64,000 nt of DNA from Artemia franciscana (taxonomy: Eukaryota; Arthropoda; Branchiopoda; Anostraca; Artemiidae): NCBI RefSeq assembly GCF_032884065.1, contig NW_027062665.1:248001-312000 (forward strand), written 5' to 3'. The position numbers and the translations under genes are program-made. Within the stretch, counting starts at the first letter, position 1; each line of letters begins with the position of its first letter. Below are positions 34,540-45,070 of this stretch, in pieces. Under the pieces are notes generated by a model. It saw nothing but the letters and a program-made list of their open reading frames with translations. It made no database searches and was not told where the DNA came from.

Positions 34540-35425
34540 GTCCCCAGCCCCTAATTGTCTTTCCTGGCTTAAGGGCCTTGAAACGGATATCAGCACAGCC
34601 GGTTTTTACTTTAAGGCTCTACTGCCGTATTTTCTCTTTACCTATTGATACCACAGACTCGAAACAGTGAAAAACTGGCTTGCTTTAATGAATATTGGCT
34701 TTTGACATCAGTTTTGTGATGGCCAGAACCCACATACTTTCTCAACTCCAATCTTCTACCGTCTAAAGATTTTTCGCAGTAGCATAGAAATAGAACAGAC
34801 TACTAAAATAGTGCAGGTCTTACTTTATAACATACAATATCTTTTTTATAGTTCATTTTATCATGTTTCCTTCCATTGTCACCACTATTTATAAATCATT
34901 CTTAAATTACTTTGGAATCGGATAGGGCAAATGCTTTCGATGAGCCAAGGATGTGGGGTTCATTGTCAGAGCAAAAATTATTATATTAGGAAAGAACGTT
35001 TATCGGAATATAAAATGGTACTACTTTCTTTATTAGTGTTTCTGTCAGATGAGCCGCTTTCCTAAGCTATTCCCAATATTTTTTTCCCTCTAAGAAAAAT
35101 TTAACTTCACCTTTGTTTTTATCAACGGCACACTATATTCATTCTGCTAAAAATTGTTCATATTGGGCCAATGGCCAGGAAAATAAACCAAAGAAGGGGT
35201 ACTGATTGAGGGTATATGCCCCCAATACTTTGAAAAACAACTTTTTTCGCCTTTTCATCTTAAAATCGAGAATAATCCTTACCCTCCCTCTGTCATTTTC
35301 ATGAATTAGTGCCCCTATAGAAGAAGGGGCTTCAAATCAAGTCCTCTGTGAAAAGTTAGAGATGTTTACAATTATCTTAACAATTCGGTGATTTAAAATT
35401 TTTTTTTGGTTATTTTTCTCGAAAA
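34540..35425. other. Stretch without recognised gene
   Basis: No recognised coding segment or element. Confidence 0.3.
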
Positions 35426-35429
35426 AAAA

Positions 35430-35650
35430 TGGCTATTAGACTTTTTGACTATGTTGAACAAAATGGCTATCTCAAAGTTTTGATCCGGTGACTTTGGGGG
35501 GAAATGAGCGTGGGAGGGTGCCTAGTTACCCTCCAATTTTTTGGTCTCTGAAAAGGGGAACTAGAACTTTTTATTACCATTCAAATGAGTCCTCTTGCGA
35601 TATTCTAGGACCACTGGGTCAATACAATCACCCCTGAAAAAAAAACTTTA
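35430..35650 (+). repeat. Repeat R3, copy 2 (single unit)
   Basis: One unit of R3: gactatgttgaacaaaatggctatctcaaa, gttttgatccggtgactttgggg, gtgggagggtgcctagttaccctcc, ggaactagaact, and gtcaatacaatcacccctg. It matches copy 1 at 31041 and the array at 37230-38200. Confidence 0.7.
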
Positions 35651-36590
35651 CATGTCTTGATTGCTCTTTCAAAACATATCCAACAAGTCGCTTCCTTCAC
35701 AAACTCCATCGTAAGCTCTTAGAGAACGCTTAAATGAAGCATCCTATTCCTTGTTATTTGCTTTAAGAAACTGGTATCCAAAATAGCAAAAAACAAAACT
35801 TAAAAACTATAGAATTTACCCAGGCTGGTATGTTCTGGTCAAACCTCAGGCCCGGTGGTGCCAGAATGGCATTTAAACCATCTAAATTACCTTTTTTAAT
35901 TTTAAATGAATTTTTTTTTTGTATTTTCATAGAAAACATTAAAAGAATCGCCTGTTAAATTCGTAGTAGCTGCCCTCATCCAAAGGGAACTTGCTAATAG
36001 AAGTAGTACTATTAGATTCCTTACTGTATACAAATATCCTGATCAATTTGCTTACAGTGCAACCCCGCGCTTACGATTCAAATATAGCTTAAGGAGATAG
36101 GCATGGGAAAGATATATTTGAAAAGAGCATAAAATAGAGAATATAACGATAATATCTGTATTATATTAGTATGCTCCCTTTTGATGTTGTAAAATCGCAA
36201 TACTTTTACCGTTTGCCCCCCTCCCCCCCAAAGCAAAAAAAAAATAAAATAACAAATATTTTAACCTCTCCACACTTCCATGAATTGATGTAACTGTTTA
36301 ACCCATTTTCTATCTGAAAATCAAGATATTTTCATAATGAGATATTCTTATATTGTATATAGACACTTTACAGGCCTATAGATGGTTTTCTTAAATTCTC
36401 ACCTGAACTTATCTACAAACAAATTTTCCTCCACTCTTCAATTTTTCATGCTCCATTGCTCGACTCTTTACCTGTTGTGCCGAATGCCTGATATGAGATG
36501 GCGCATCAAGGGAAGCGAAACTAAACAATCGGCGTATTTTGCTTTTTCGGGTGTTGTGGCTTAGAAATCCCGGAAAAATTAGATAGTGCA
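35651..36590. other. Stretch without recognised gene
   Basis: No recognised gene. There are C and A homopolymer runs near 36215-36245, and an open frame near 36382-36564 for which I see no similarity. Confidence 0.3.
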
Positions 36591-36593
36591 GAC

Positions 36594-36858
36594 ATGAGTG
36601 GAAAATACCAAGGGAAAAACAATGAAGTCAGAGAAAATGTTACAAGATGGGACCCAAATAGTATGAAATTTACCTTTCAGAAAGTTAGAACTCAAAGTAA
36701 AAAGTAGAAGTCAACTAAAATTCAGTCTTTATTGAAAGGTTTCGGCACTAGATTCCGAAATCTGGACAGTGAAGAATTTTTGACAGATAAGTCGAAAGTC
36801 CCAGAAGACCAACAAGTCGCGAGTATTTTCCAGAAAACACATTGTCCGAGAAAGGGGA
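36594..36858 (+). pseudogene. Unknown exon-like segment with one internal stop
   Basis: A single frame starting at ATG 36594 reads MSGKYQGKNNEVRENVTRWD, then MKFTFQKVRTQSKK, one TAG, then KIQSLLKGFGTRFRNLDSEE and DKSKVPEDQQVASIFQKTHC. It ends at a perfect donor, gtaagt (36859). Frame continuity on both sides of the stop and the strong donor point to a former first or internal exon. The protein is not recognised. Upstream, the same frame reads GLEIPEKLDSAD without a stop for about 20 codons. Confidence 0.45.
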
Positions 36859-37011
36859 GTAAGTGCCTATCCCAGTTTTAGCTATAGTTCTATTCTATTT
36901 TCTGTTTTTCGTTTCTTTTTGAAGCTCTGTGGAAAAGTCTATTGACACTGTTGAAGCATCTTCATTTTCCCTTTTGCTATTACCCATATGTTTCAATCAG
37001 TTGTAAAATGT

Positions 37012-37215
37012 TATTGCAGAGGGAGCTGGTGTTTGCCCCTCCCCTATAAAATATCCTGTGGAAATTAGGCCTCCCCCCACCCCACAAATAAACAGTGAAA
37101 ATATCCCATTTTCACTTTAACTTTTATTACAGCTCATAATGTTTAACAAGTTCTAATGAATTACTGCAGTGGGAGCTGGTGTTTACCCCCTCCCTTAAAA
37201 TATTCTTCCAGAAAA
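37012..37215 (+). repeat. Diverged tandem pair of about 145 bp
   Basis: Two segments share attcagttgta/ttctaatg, attgcag.gggagctggtgttt.cccc, tcccttaaaatat and tccag/tcctg. They lie at about 37012-37070 and 37155-37210. They directly precede the R3 array. Confidence 0.5.
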
Positions 37216-37229
37216 CACCGACCTGCAGA

Positions 37230-38215
37230 CATTAGATCAACGTTTTGACTGGATACCTCTTGGGAAAAGAGGAGAGGAAAGGAGGACTGGTTATTTCAAA
37301 ATTTTAATAGGAAGCATTTAGAGAAAAAAAAGGTGAAGAAGGGTCTTCCTTTATCAATTTTGACTCTTAAAAAGGGCTCGAGAACTTTTGAATTCCAATT
37401 GAATGAGCCTCCTTAAAAGTTTATACGACCACACCTTCCATAAGAGCTTTATATGCTAATGATGGGTAACTAGCAGAGCTTATAGCGCTTTTACTGATGG
37501 CTGGGGGGGGCCCAACTCCAAAGCCATGTTTATTCGACTTTTTAACTATTATAAGCAAAATAGACAAATTAAATTTTTATCCAAAGTGTAGGGAAAAGGG
37601 TGTCTGATGGGGTGACTTGTTGCCGTTCGGTTAGTTTTGACTTTTCAAATAGAGTTAGAACTTTTAATTTCTAAATAAATGAACCTCCTTCAAGATTAAG
37701 ATGATCAACCCTACTATCAAACCTTATATGCCCCCTAGATATAACTTAAAACCAGTACTTCCAGGCTCCATAGGGTTGTTTTAATCCCAGGGGCATTGCC
37801 ATATAATCATTGAATGATTTTGGACAAAATGACTATCTCAAAATTGCTATTGGATTCATTTGAGGAAGAGATGACATCGCGGGGAAGGGGGCAACTTTTC
37901 CTCCGATCACTTTAGTCTCCTTAAAAGGGAAACAGAACCTTCAATTTTCAATAAGAGTTTATACGGACGTCTTTTTCATATAGACCAGACATAACTTGAA
38001 ACCCTTTCCTTTGGGCTCTGAAGAATGTATCCACTCCAAAGGTACTGTTTGTAATCTTTGGACTATCTTGAACAGACTGGTTATTTTCCAATTTTGATAG
38101 AATATATTTGGGGAAAAAGAGTGTGAAGGAGGGGTGACGGGTTACCCTCTAATCCCTATCGACTCTGGAAACTTGCTTAAGAAACTTCAAAAGAAGGGAC
38201 TAGGAACTTTTACTC
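37230..38215 (+). repeat. Repeat R3, multi-unit array
   Basis: Three to four degenerate units of about 270-290 bp, starting near 37240, 37535, 37825 and 38060. Each has the word order gactatt..gaacaaaat, ctatctcaaaattt, gatggggg/aagggggcaac, ctttag/ttttgact, aaaaagggaaaca/ggctcga, gaacctt and gaatgagcctcctt. It is the longest R3 copy in the window. Confidence 0.65.
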
Positions 38216-40290
38216 TGTTTGAGATAGAGTGACTCAAAGTTTAATATTCAGGAAATTAACAAAAATCATAAGCTGCCAAGACAGCTTTAGCGAATTATAT
38301 CATACGTCCAGGCTTTTAAAACCAAATTAGAGTAGCAAATGGCAATAAACGGAAAATGGTCCATCGTATGCCAAATATGAATTTTTGGTGGAATATAGTA
38401 TTATCTTGCAAATTGACAGATTAACTACAAAAGGGTAATATATTACAATTTTATTTAATTACTTTTGTACTTACAAAGCCATAATTACACAAATTTTTAA
38501 ATGTTTGCCAGGAGTCTTGAGTTGACTTAGACACAAACAGTGGATCCAAGGCTAAGACAAACCTCACCTAAAATCCATAAAAAGAATTAGAAAATGACAT
38601 TTAGTATACTGAAAAAAACAAAAAAAAACAGAAAAACGCAGATATTCAAAATAAACTATTTCAGTCAGTAATTTTTTTTTCAACAATACTAACAATCTCC
38701 GTACAAACACCTGCCATCAAATATTATAATTGAATTATTCAATAGACGAGTCATCACAATGAAAATAGTATTTAAGCTCACCTAAGGCAGATATTTCCCC
38801 GACTTTAGATGATCTTCTTAGGCAATGCTGCCACTGTAGCATTGCTTGTTTAGGTACTTGTAACTTTTAGAATTTCATAAAGAGACCATCACAAAAGAAG
38901 TAACTTTGTTTAAAGCTAGGCAGGGTTGGGAAGAGTGTGGCGGCTATCATATTGGTATATTCACTTGAAAAAAAGCCAAATAGTTAAATAGTTCTCTTTG
39001 ATTTTTTAATGGCTGGTATTATCCTCGTTGTTTCTTCTTTACGCCTGTTTGTTTTGTCATGATTAGCCAGTGTGGTCTCACGAATTATTTTTGGCAGCTA
39101 TAAAACATTCAATACAACAGAAAAGCAATCAGAAATCAAATGAAAATAAATAGTACCATAAAACATAGACACAATTGGTATTTGAGGAAATATGAACCCT
39201 AAAGGGAATAAAAATTAAAATAAATACCTAGTCAAGTACACATCAACAGAAGTTACAACGGACAGGGGTTTGGCTATTTGCACCTCGCTACCTGTAAGCC
39301 CAAAACCCTTCCAAGGGCTGGTAGTACCCGTGAAATTACAGAATCCCCATCTTAACACAAATATAAAAAAGGAAGCAAAATAAAAATTCAATCAAATTGG
39401 TTAACCCCTAGGTGCGACTTCCTCCATTTTCCTCAATCAGGATACCAAGTCAATTGTGCAACTCCCCCTGCCCCCTCCAAGTAGCTTTGCAATAAATTTT
39501 TCTAGCCCATTTAGTCGTTTTTGGATATCGAAAATTGTGTGGATTTTGGACCATTTGCTTAGTTCTTCGGAATTTCAACAGAAACTAAACTAATATTTCT
39601 CTGACTGTTAAGGTGATTTAAAAGGAGCAATAAAAACAAATTAAAAAAAATCTTACTAAATAATGATTTTAATTCCTTAAGAGTTACGCAGTTCAAGACT
39701 CCATATTTTATTAAACATATTTTTTGTTTTATAATTTAAAGAAGAATCATACAAGGCTTTGCTTCTCTCTTCTTCTGTTTTAATTTTGAAACAAAAATGA
39801 CCATGAATTGTCAGTTTAACATAAATATAGGGCCTGCAGATATTTGTCTATGAAAGTTTGAAATTTTTTTTTATATTAAAATAAAAAAGTGAAAATATTC
39901 GAAATTTATTTTGTATCTAGTAGCAGCAGCAGCAGTAGTAGCAGAATTAATAGTAGTAGCTTGTGGTAGAGTATAAGCAATAGTTTTAGCAGCTGCAAAA
40001 AAAAGAAGTGACATAAATGTATTAAAAACTATGACTGAAATTAGTCGCATTTCACGCAACATCAGCGCCACTTGTGGGACATTTATTTTTGCATCAGCAT
40101 CTGTACAAAATGTCCTCCAAGAATAGAAGAGAGAGAATTTAAACAAAGTATATATATTTTTCTTACAATTTAGAAATTTTGTGAGCCCACAATCTGTAAA
40201 AAAATAATGGTCAGCATTCTGTGATGATACTTTGACTTATCCTGTATTATTACTTAGTTTTTACTCGAGTTTATTATTACTCGAGTCAAA
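38216..40290. other. AT-rich stretch without recognised gene
   Basis: About 2 kb with no recognised gene. A trinucleotide (agc/agt) tract lies at about 39920-39960 inside an open frame that I consider accidental. Confidence 0.3.
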
Positions 40291-40295
40291 ATCCA

Positions 40296-41098
40296 TTCAA
40301 GATTGCTGAGTTAAAACTGAATAGTAAGGTATCCGGGCTATAAAATAGCGCTAGTTTCAACTATGAGATTGAACATCCCGTTTTGGGCCTCATGGAAACG
40401 AAGGGGGACAGGAACTGCTGCATTAATGATGAATGTGGCTAAAAAAAAAGCCGAGTGTATACATTCACCTTCACCCACCTAAGAGGTCGTTTACACTATA
40501 CTACTGTCGTCTGCAACAGCTCATTGCTAACAATCGTGATTGCAGTAGATGCAAGCTAGTAAAGAGTGAACCATAGCCCATAGTAACCAAAATTTGAAAA
40601 ATGCGTTTTCAAAAAAACTGCCAAGTGAGAAACATTGCCAACTAACACTGATTTAGGAATGGGCACCATTGTTTCAGTTAGTCTTAAAAGTAAAAAATTT
40701 GCTCAAAATTGCTGAGTTAAAACTGAACTTTATGGTACCCGGGCTATAAAATACCGCTAGTTTGAACTATGAGACCTAACCTCATGGAAACGAAGGAGGA
40801 TAGGAACTGCAGCATTGATGATGAGTGGCTAAGAAAAAAGCCGAGCGTATACATTCACCTTCACCCACCCAAAGGGTTGTTTACACTATACTACTGTCGT
40901 CTGCAACAGCTCTTTGCTTACAATCGTGGTTGCAGCAATAGATGCAAGCTAGTAAAGAGTGATCCATAGCCCATAGTAACCAAAATTTGAAAAATACGTT
41001 TTCAAAATATCTGCCAAGTGAGAAAAATTGTCAACTAACACTGATTTAGGAATGGTAACCATTGTTTCAGTTAGTCTTAAAAGTAAAAGTTTACTGTG
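40296..41098. repeat. Tandem duplication of about 406 bp
   Basis: Two copies (about 40296-40701 and 40702-41098) share the series gctgagttaaaactgaa, cccgggctataaaata, ctcatggaaacgaagg, tatacattcaccttcaccca, gtttacactatactactgtc, tgcaagctagtaaagagtg and aactaacactgatttagg. They differ by scattered substitutions and small indels. No long open frame is conserved in both copies, so coding function is unlikely. Confidence 0.85.
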
Positions 41099-41283
41099 AA
41101 AACAAATTTATAGTGAATTCACGAAGTCTGAAACCCCTTGGAATTAGTGCTGGATCGAAATAGAAAGTGGACCATTGGCATCATCATGGTCAAAAACCTT
41201 GATAATCAATCATCCGTCTCAAGTGGGTGATAATATATATTTTATTTTTAATGTGTTTGTCCAGTTGCATTGGTGATTTCTCT

Positions 41284-41287
<4 letters not shown>

Positions 41288-41360
<73 letters not shown>
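41288..41360. repeat. (TA)n microsatellite, left part
   Basis: An almost pure TA tract of about 70 bases. It continues after the Helitron at 42682-42713, so the Helitron lies inside it. Confidence 0.95.
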
Positions 41361-41363
<3 letters not shown>

Positions 41364-41408
41364 ATATATATAAAAATAAGTTGTCTGTCTGTCTGTCTAT
41401 GGATCAGG

Positions 41409-41480
41409 TGACGTCATGTTTCTGTGTCGACTGACGTCATGAAGTTAGTTGTCGTCATTTTTGCTATGACGGTGACGTCA
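41409..41480 (+). promoter_or_regulatory. Three palindromic TGACGTCA (CRE/ATF-type) sites in Helitron leader
   Basis: TGACGTCA occurs exactly at 41409-41416, 41432-41439 and 41473-41480, within the first 120 bases of the element and just before a tatttaaga word. This octamer is the full CREB/ATF binding consensus. Three exact copies in 72 bases are unlikely by chance in AT-rich DNA. A promoter role is inferred. Confidence 0.55.
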
Positions 41481-41933
41481 TTAACGGTATTTAAGACATT
41501 TGTTCACGGAAAAATGTTTAATTGTAAAATGACTGAAGAACCTACAATGGCAACAGCTGAGGAAGCTGCTCAAAGAGTTTATGCCAAAAAACTTGCTGCT
41601 GATAGAGAAAGTAAGAAAAGAAAGCGTTCCGAGGAATCACAAGAACAGCAAGAAAACAGGCTTGCAGCTGATAGAGAAAGTAAGAAAAGAAAGCGTGCCG
41701 GGGAATCACAAGAACAGCAAGAAAACAGGCTTGCGGCTAAAGAATGCAAAACCGCGCAGTTAGATGAAAATCCACCTGGACAGCGAGAGTCAAAACATAT
41801 CAAAACTGAAAATGATAGCGATGATGATTGGGTTTGGGATTTTGACTTGGATAAGGTCATCAACGCCTACCAGATTTACGTTAAAAAAACAAAGGTTCGT
41901 CGATATGTACTTCATAGTGACGCTGAAAAATAA
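41439..41933 (+). CDS. Lys/Arg-rich ORF of the Helitron (truncated Rep-ORF N terminus?)
   Basis: The first ATG of the open frame is at 41439, overlapping the second TGACGTCA. About 164 codons are open. The middle holds two copies of a 23-residue unit (LAADRESKKRKR, then EESQEQQENR) encoded by a 69-bp tandem duplication, followed by KECKTAQLDENPPGQRESK, an acidic patch (ENDSDDDWVWDFDLDKV) and a basic end. Proteins of autonomous Helitrons often begin with similar R/K-E-Q-rich repeats, so this may be a leftover N terminus cut off by internal deletion. The Rep and helicase motifs are absent. A function in trans is not supported. Confidence 0.55.
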   Translation: MKLVVVIFAMTVTSLTVFKTFVHGKMFNCKMTEEPTMATAEEAAQRVYAKKLAADRESKKRKRSEESQEQQENRLAADRESKKRKRAGESQEQQENRLAAKECKTAQLDENPPGQRESKHIKTENDSDDDWVWDFDLDKVINAYQIYVKKTKVRRYVLHSDAEK

Positions 41934-41999
41934 AGAAGAAAAAGAAAACTGAAAAAAGAAAAAAGGTAAAAAACTAAAAAAAAACTAAAAAGAAAAAAA

Positions 42000-42350
42000 C
42001 ACTCAAAGAGAAATTACAGACCGGGACACAAATGACGACCGAGACAGAGGGAATATAAGTGACGACCGGGAACCTCAAAGAGAAATTACAGACTGGGACA
42101 CCCGGACACAAATCACGACCGGGACACAGGGAATATAAATGACGACCGGGACACAGGGACACAACTACAACGGGGACGCCGGGGGCACAGGCCGGATATA
42201 TAGACACCGGGACACAAATGACGACCGGGACACAGGGAATATAAATGACGACCGGGACACTCAAAGAGAAATTACAAACTGGGACACCGGGACACAAATG
42301 ACGACCGGGACACAGGGAATATAAATGAGGACCGGGACACAGGGACACAT
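42000..42350 (+). repeat. GC-rich tandem repeat block in Helitron
   Basis: Units of about 30-40 bases with the words gaccgggacacagggaatata, aatgacgaccgggaca and ctcaaagagaaattacaga repeat irregularly. The block lies between the ORF and the 3' hairpin. Confidence 0.8.
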
Positions 42351-42612
42351 CATTAGAATAATGAGGTATAGATCTGAATACGGATTGTTTTTCCCATGGA
42401 CAATTATATGTTGCATGTTCAAGAGTCAGTAAACCTGACAATCTATTTATATGCACAGACAATGGGACAGCGAAGAATGTTGTATATTCGCATGTTTTAC
42501 GTAGTTAAAAACATATATTTATATCTATCTCTATTCACAGGTGGGACACAGGGACACAACTACAATGGCGCGTAACTAATATGGCGCGTAACGACTTACG
42601 CGCGCGGGGGGG

Positions 42613-42680
42613 CTTGGGGGGGCGCGAAGCGCCTCACCAACTAGGTGTTGGGGTGGCGCGAAGCGCCACCCCAACAGCTA

Positions 42681-42681
<1 letters not shown>
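42613..42681 (+). terminator. Helitron 3' hairpins and CTAG end
   Basis: Two GC-rich hairpins with GAA loops occur in tandem: GGCGC-GAA-GCGCC near 42621-42633, and the long TGTTGGGGTGGCGC-GAA stem at 42646-42676, directly followed by G and CTAG. In Helitrons the last hairpin plus CTRR acts as the rolling-circle termination signal. The duplicate hairpin may be a reserve terminator. Confidence 0.75.

Positions 42682-42713
<32 letters not shown>
42682..42713. repeat. (TA)n microsatellite, right part
   Basis: TA repeats continue on the far side of the Helitron insertion. Confidence 0.9.
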
Positions 42714-42716
<3 letters not shown>

Positions 42717-43555
42717 TTATGTGTTTTTCCACTCGTGTCCCAATATCCTTACTTCATTTTCTTATTTTAACTTCTTTATACTCACTATGAGACATCTGTG
42801 TTGTTTATCTTTGATAGATTTATTTACTCAAGAGGCTATACCACGGAGATAAAGATCTTCTTTTTACGACCAGGTTATCTACTTTATCTATGTCTAGATC
42901 ATATTAGGTGAAGATGACACATGAGCTCCCTCCGCCTATTCCCCAAACACATAAAATTACATTGAAACTCATCCATTAGCCATTCATCACCAAACAAAAT
43001 ATTTTTCATTATTTTTACCTCTTGCAAAATGACTTGAACAACCCAAACCCCTCATGTCAAACTTAAACCAATAAATATAACTTCTTAATAACATAAAAAT
43101 TAATTTTAAGAAGAGCAAGATTATACAAAACAATTTTCGTAAATACAGAATGTAAAATCACTAACATAAATGTAAATAAACCCACCTTCCCCACCAAAAA
43201 AAAAGATTCATTAAAAAAATTTTAAACCTGAGCAATTATCCTTTGTGCAGCCGTCTTAAGGATCTTCGGGAACTCAAGAATATCGCACCCCAGAAATTAA
43301 TTATCAATAAAATATTATAAAAAAAAAACAATGGTACAAAGAAAAAGTGTCTTTTTATGAGTACGTCTATAGCATTATTATTATAATATCTACATTTTTG
43401 TAAATATAAAAGTACCTTCAATAGGTTCCCCAACCTCATCATTTGAGCCTTTTGGTCTGCCAAAGTTGCTAGAACAGGCTCATTTGAAAGTTTCACATGT
43501 TTACGATTGGATAAAGGAGTCACAAGGCCATCCAAATTTCTGTGCTGAACGAGGA
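42714..43555. other. Stretch without recognised gene
   Basis: No recognised element. The minus-strand open frame at 43236-43565 overlaps the edge of the R4 copy but shows no similarity of its own. Confidence 0.3.
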
Positions 43556-43985
43556 ACATTCGCAACGATAACTATGATCCTAAATACGTTTCCCTTTAAT
43601 CGTAAAAATGATTTTATTTTTCTAATATCTTCTTCTTTGTCTGTTGCCTGTAGCATAATGTGTAGCTCCCAATCACTGACGTTTACAATACATTCAGTCA
43701 CGAGTGAATGATAAAATGAAAAAACTATGATGACTCCGAGAAGGACCCATGATACATATTTTGGGTATATACGCCTGAAAGATGGAGCTCAGAATCTATT
43801 TACAGGTAAGTTAAATTCCCTTATTTTTCAAGATTACTTGAAAGATCTGTCGGTAGGGTTCATATTCAGAGTTAATGTGGATAGTATTGAATTTGACACT
43901 GGTAAAAAAAAAAAGTCAGTTATGTTCCTTGTGCTAATGAGGGTTTGGAAAGAGACTGTTTGGAATCATTATGCTAAAGAATTGT
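43556..43985 (-). repeat. Repeat R4, solitary copy, inverted relative to the array at 61.5-64 kb
   Basis: Minus-strand sequence 43701-43556 reads NVSDWELHIMLQATDKEED, then LRLKGNVFRIIVIVANV, matching the forward exon of the array. Plus-strand sequence 43727-43910 reads MTPRRTHDTYFGYIRLKDGA, then KLNSLIFQDYLKDLSVGFIF and RVNVDSIEFDTGKKK, matching the opposite-strand ORF of the array. After these parts the copy diverges. It shows that the two divergent ORFs travel as one unit. Confidence 0.75.
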
Positions 43986-44124
43986 GATACTGTTAAAAAG
44001 ACTGTTAAATAGTTAGATACTGTTAATTAATATGCAAATTCCGTTTTAATTATTTATTTGTGGAGAGCCAAGATCAAAACATGAATGAATTAAAAAACGT
44101 CCAGAAATTAAATTAAAAAAAACA

Positions 44125-44340
44125 GGTTTTTTTAAATGAAAGTAAGGAGCGACATTAAAACTTAAAACGAACAGAAATTACTCCATATATGAAAGAGGCT
44201 TTTCTTCCTCAACGCCCCGCTCTTTACGCTAAAGTTTTTTCCTTTTTTAAAAAGTAGAGCTAAGAGAGAGAGTCAAACTTTAGCGTAGAGAGGGAGGCGT
44301 TGAGGAAAAAAAGCCCCTTTCATTTACGGAGTAATAATCA
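44125..44340. mobile_element. Foldback/MITE-like element (R5) with long imperfect hairpin
   Basis: The left arm (44185-44250: catatatgaaagaggctttt, cctcaacgcc, gctctttacgctaaag) is followed by its reverse complement (44268-44330: ctttagcgtagagaggg, ggcgttgagg, agcccctttcatttacgg), giving a stem of about 60 bases with a short loop. The outer left part, aatgaaagtaaggagcgac, recurs at 55840, and related phrases occur at 54505-54620. It is a non-coding DNA-transposon-like foldback element. Confidence 0.7.
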
Positions 44341-45070
44341 AACTGAGAAGAGCATGTCTTGGCCAATTTGGCCGAGAGGGCATTTATAACAAAGTTTTGT
44401 CCCTTTTAAATCATTATTGTTCAGTCCAATAAAACTTTAAGTGTCACCAGACCGGACGACCAATTAGCTTCTAAAAAATACATTAAAAAATTAACCTAAT
44501 TTATTTTTTGAATTGCTATTAAATAATAAAATTTTTATTCATTTATCATTTCACCATTCCAGGGAAATGTTTCGCTTATTTTAGTGGTTTCAGTTTGTTT
44601 TGTCTTTTATTATTCTTCCATTTTTGCAATGAACGGCTGAGCGAAGGTCTCAAAAGGAGGGAAGGAAAAATTTGCATTTCATTATCTCTTTTGCACTGGC
44701 AGGAAATATCTTCGTTTTTTCTTCTACAGTCGTTGCACATCTTGTAAAACGTTATTTCGTCTCGACATAGATTATGAGACGTTAAAAATACGTCAGATAG
44801 CACTAAATGGCGACTCAGAACACTTAATTACATAGGAAAGGTCATATCATCTTGGAATAATCTAGAACACACTAGAGGTATATCTGATATAAATAAATCA
44901 GAGCGAAAAACACTAAAAATATTAGAAAAGCTCTATCTTTTTGAAATACACTAGTAGATGCTAGAAGTACATCAAAAAGCCATAACTAAGAACCGAATAC
45001 ACTGAAAACATCTGAAAAGATCTAATCCTTTTGAAATAAGCTAGGAGATCCCAGAAAAAAATAGGATAGA
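44341..45070. other. AT-rich DNA with weak tandem pattern
   Basis: From about 44840, weakly similar units of roughly 75-100 bases repeat (aaaacactgaaaa/atctgaaaagatct, ttttgaaata.actag.agat). No gene is recognised. Confidence 0.35.

Larger units (their letters stand above)
41361..42681 (+). mobile_element. Non-autonomous Helitron, both ends present
   Basis: The 5' end is TCTATATATATAAAAATAAG with TC at 41361-41362, preceded by A. The 3' end has a perfect 14-bp hairpin (42646-42659 with 42663-42676, loop GAA), one G, then CTAG (42678-42681), followed by T. TC start, hairpin, CTRR end and insertion between A and T are the Helitron hallmarks. The flanking sequence is a TA microsatellite. Inside are three TGACGTCA palindromes, a short Lys/Arg-rich ORF, a tandem-repeat block and a second GC hairpin near the end. 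No helicase or Rep domain is present, so it must depend on an autonomous relative. Confidence 0.88.

Noticed and set aside
39871-40146. Minus-strand open frame of 91 codons with Ala/Thr runs
   Set aside because: It is produced by an agc/agt triplet tract and an AT-rich flank, with no splice or homology support.
40296-41098. 0.4-kb tandem duplication as a pair of LTRs or a gene duplication
   Set aside because: The copies abut with no internal region between them and share no open frame, so simple tandem duplication is the better reading.
41974-42462. Long minus-strand open frame rich in VPV/CPG words across the Helitron repeat block
   Set aside because: It is a shadow of the GC-rich tandem repeats (gaccgggacac) read on the other strand; the frame is open only because the repeat unit lacks stops.
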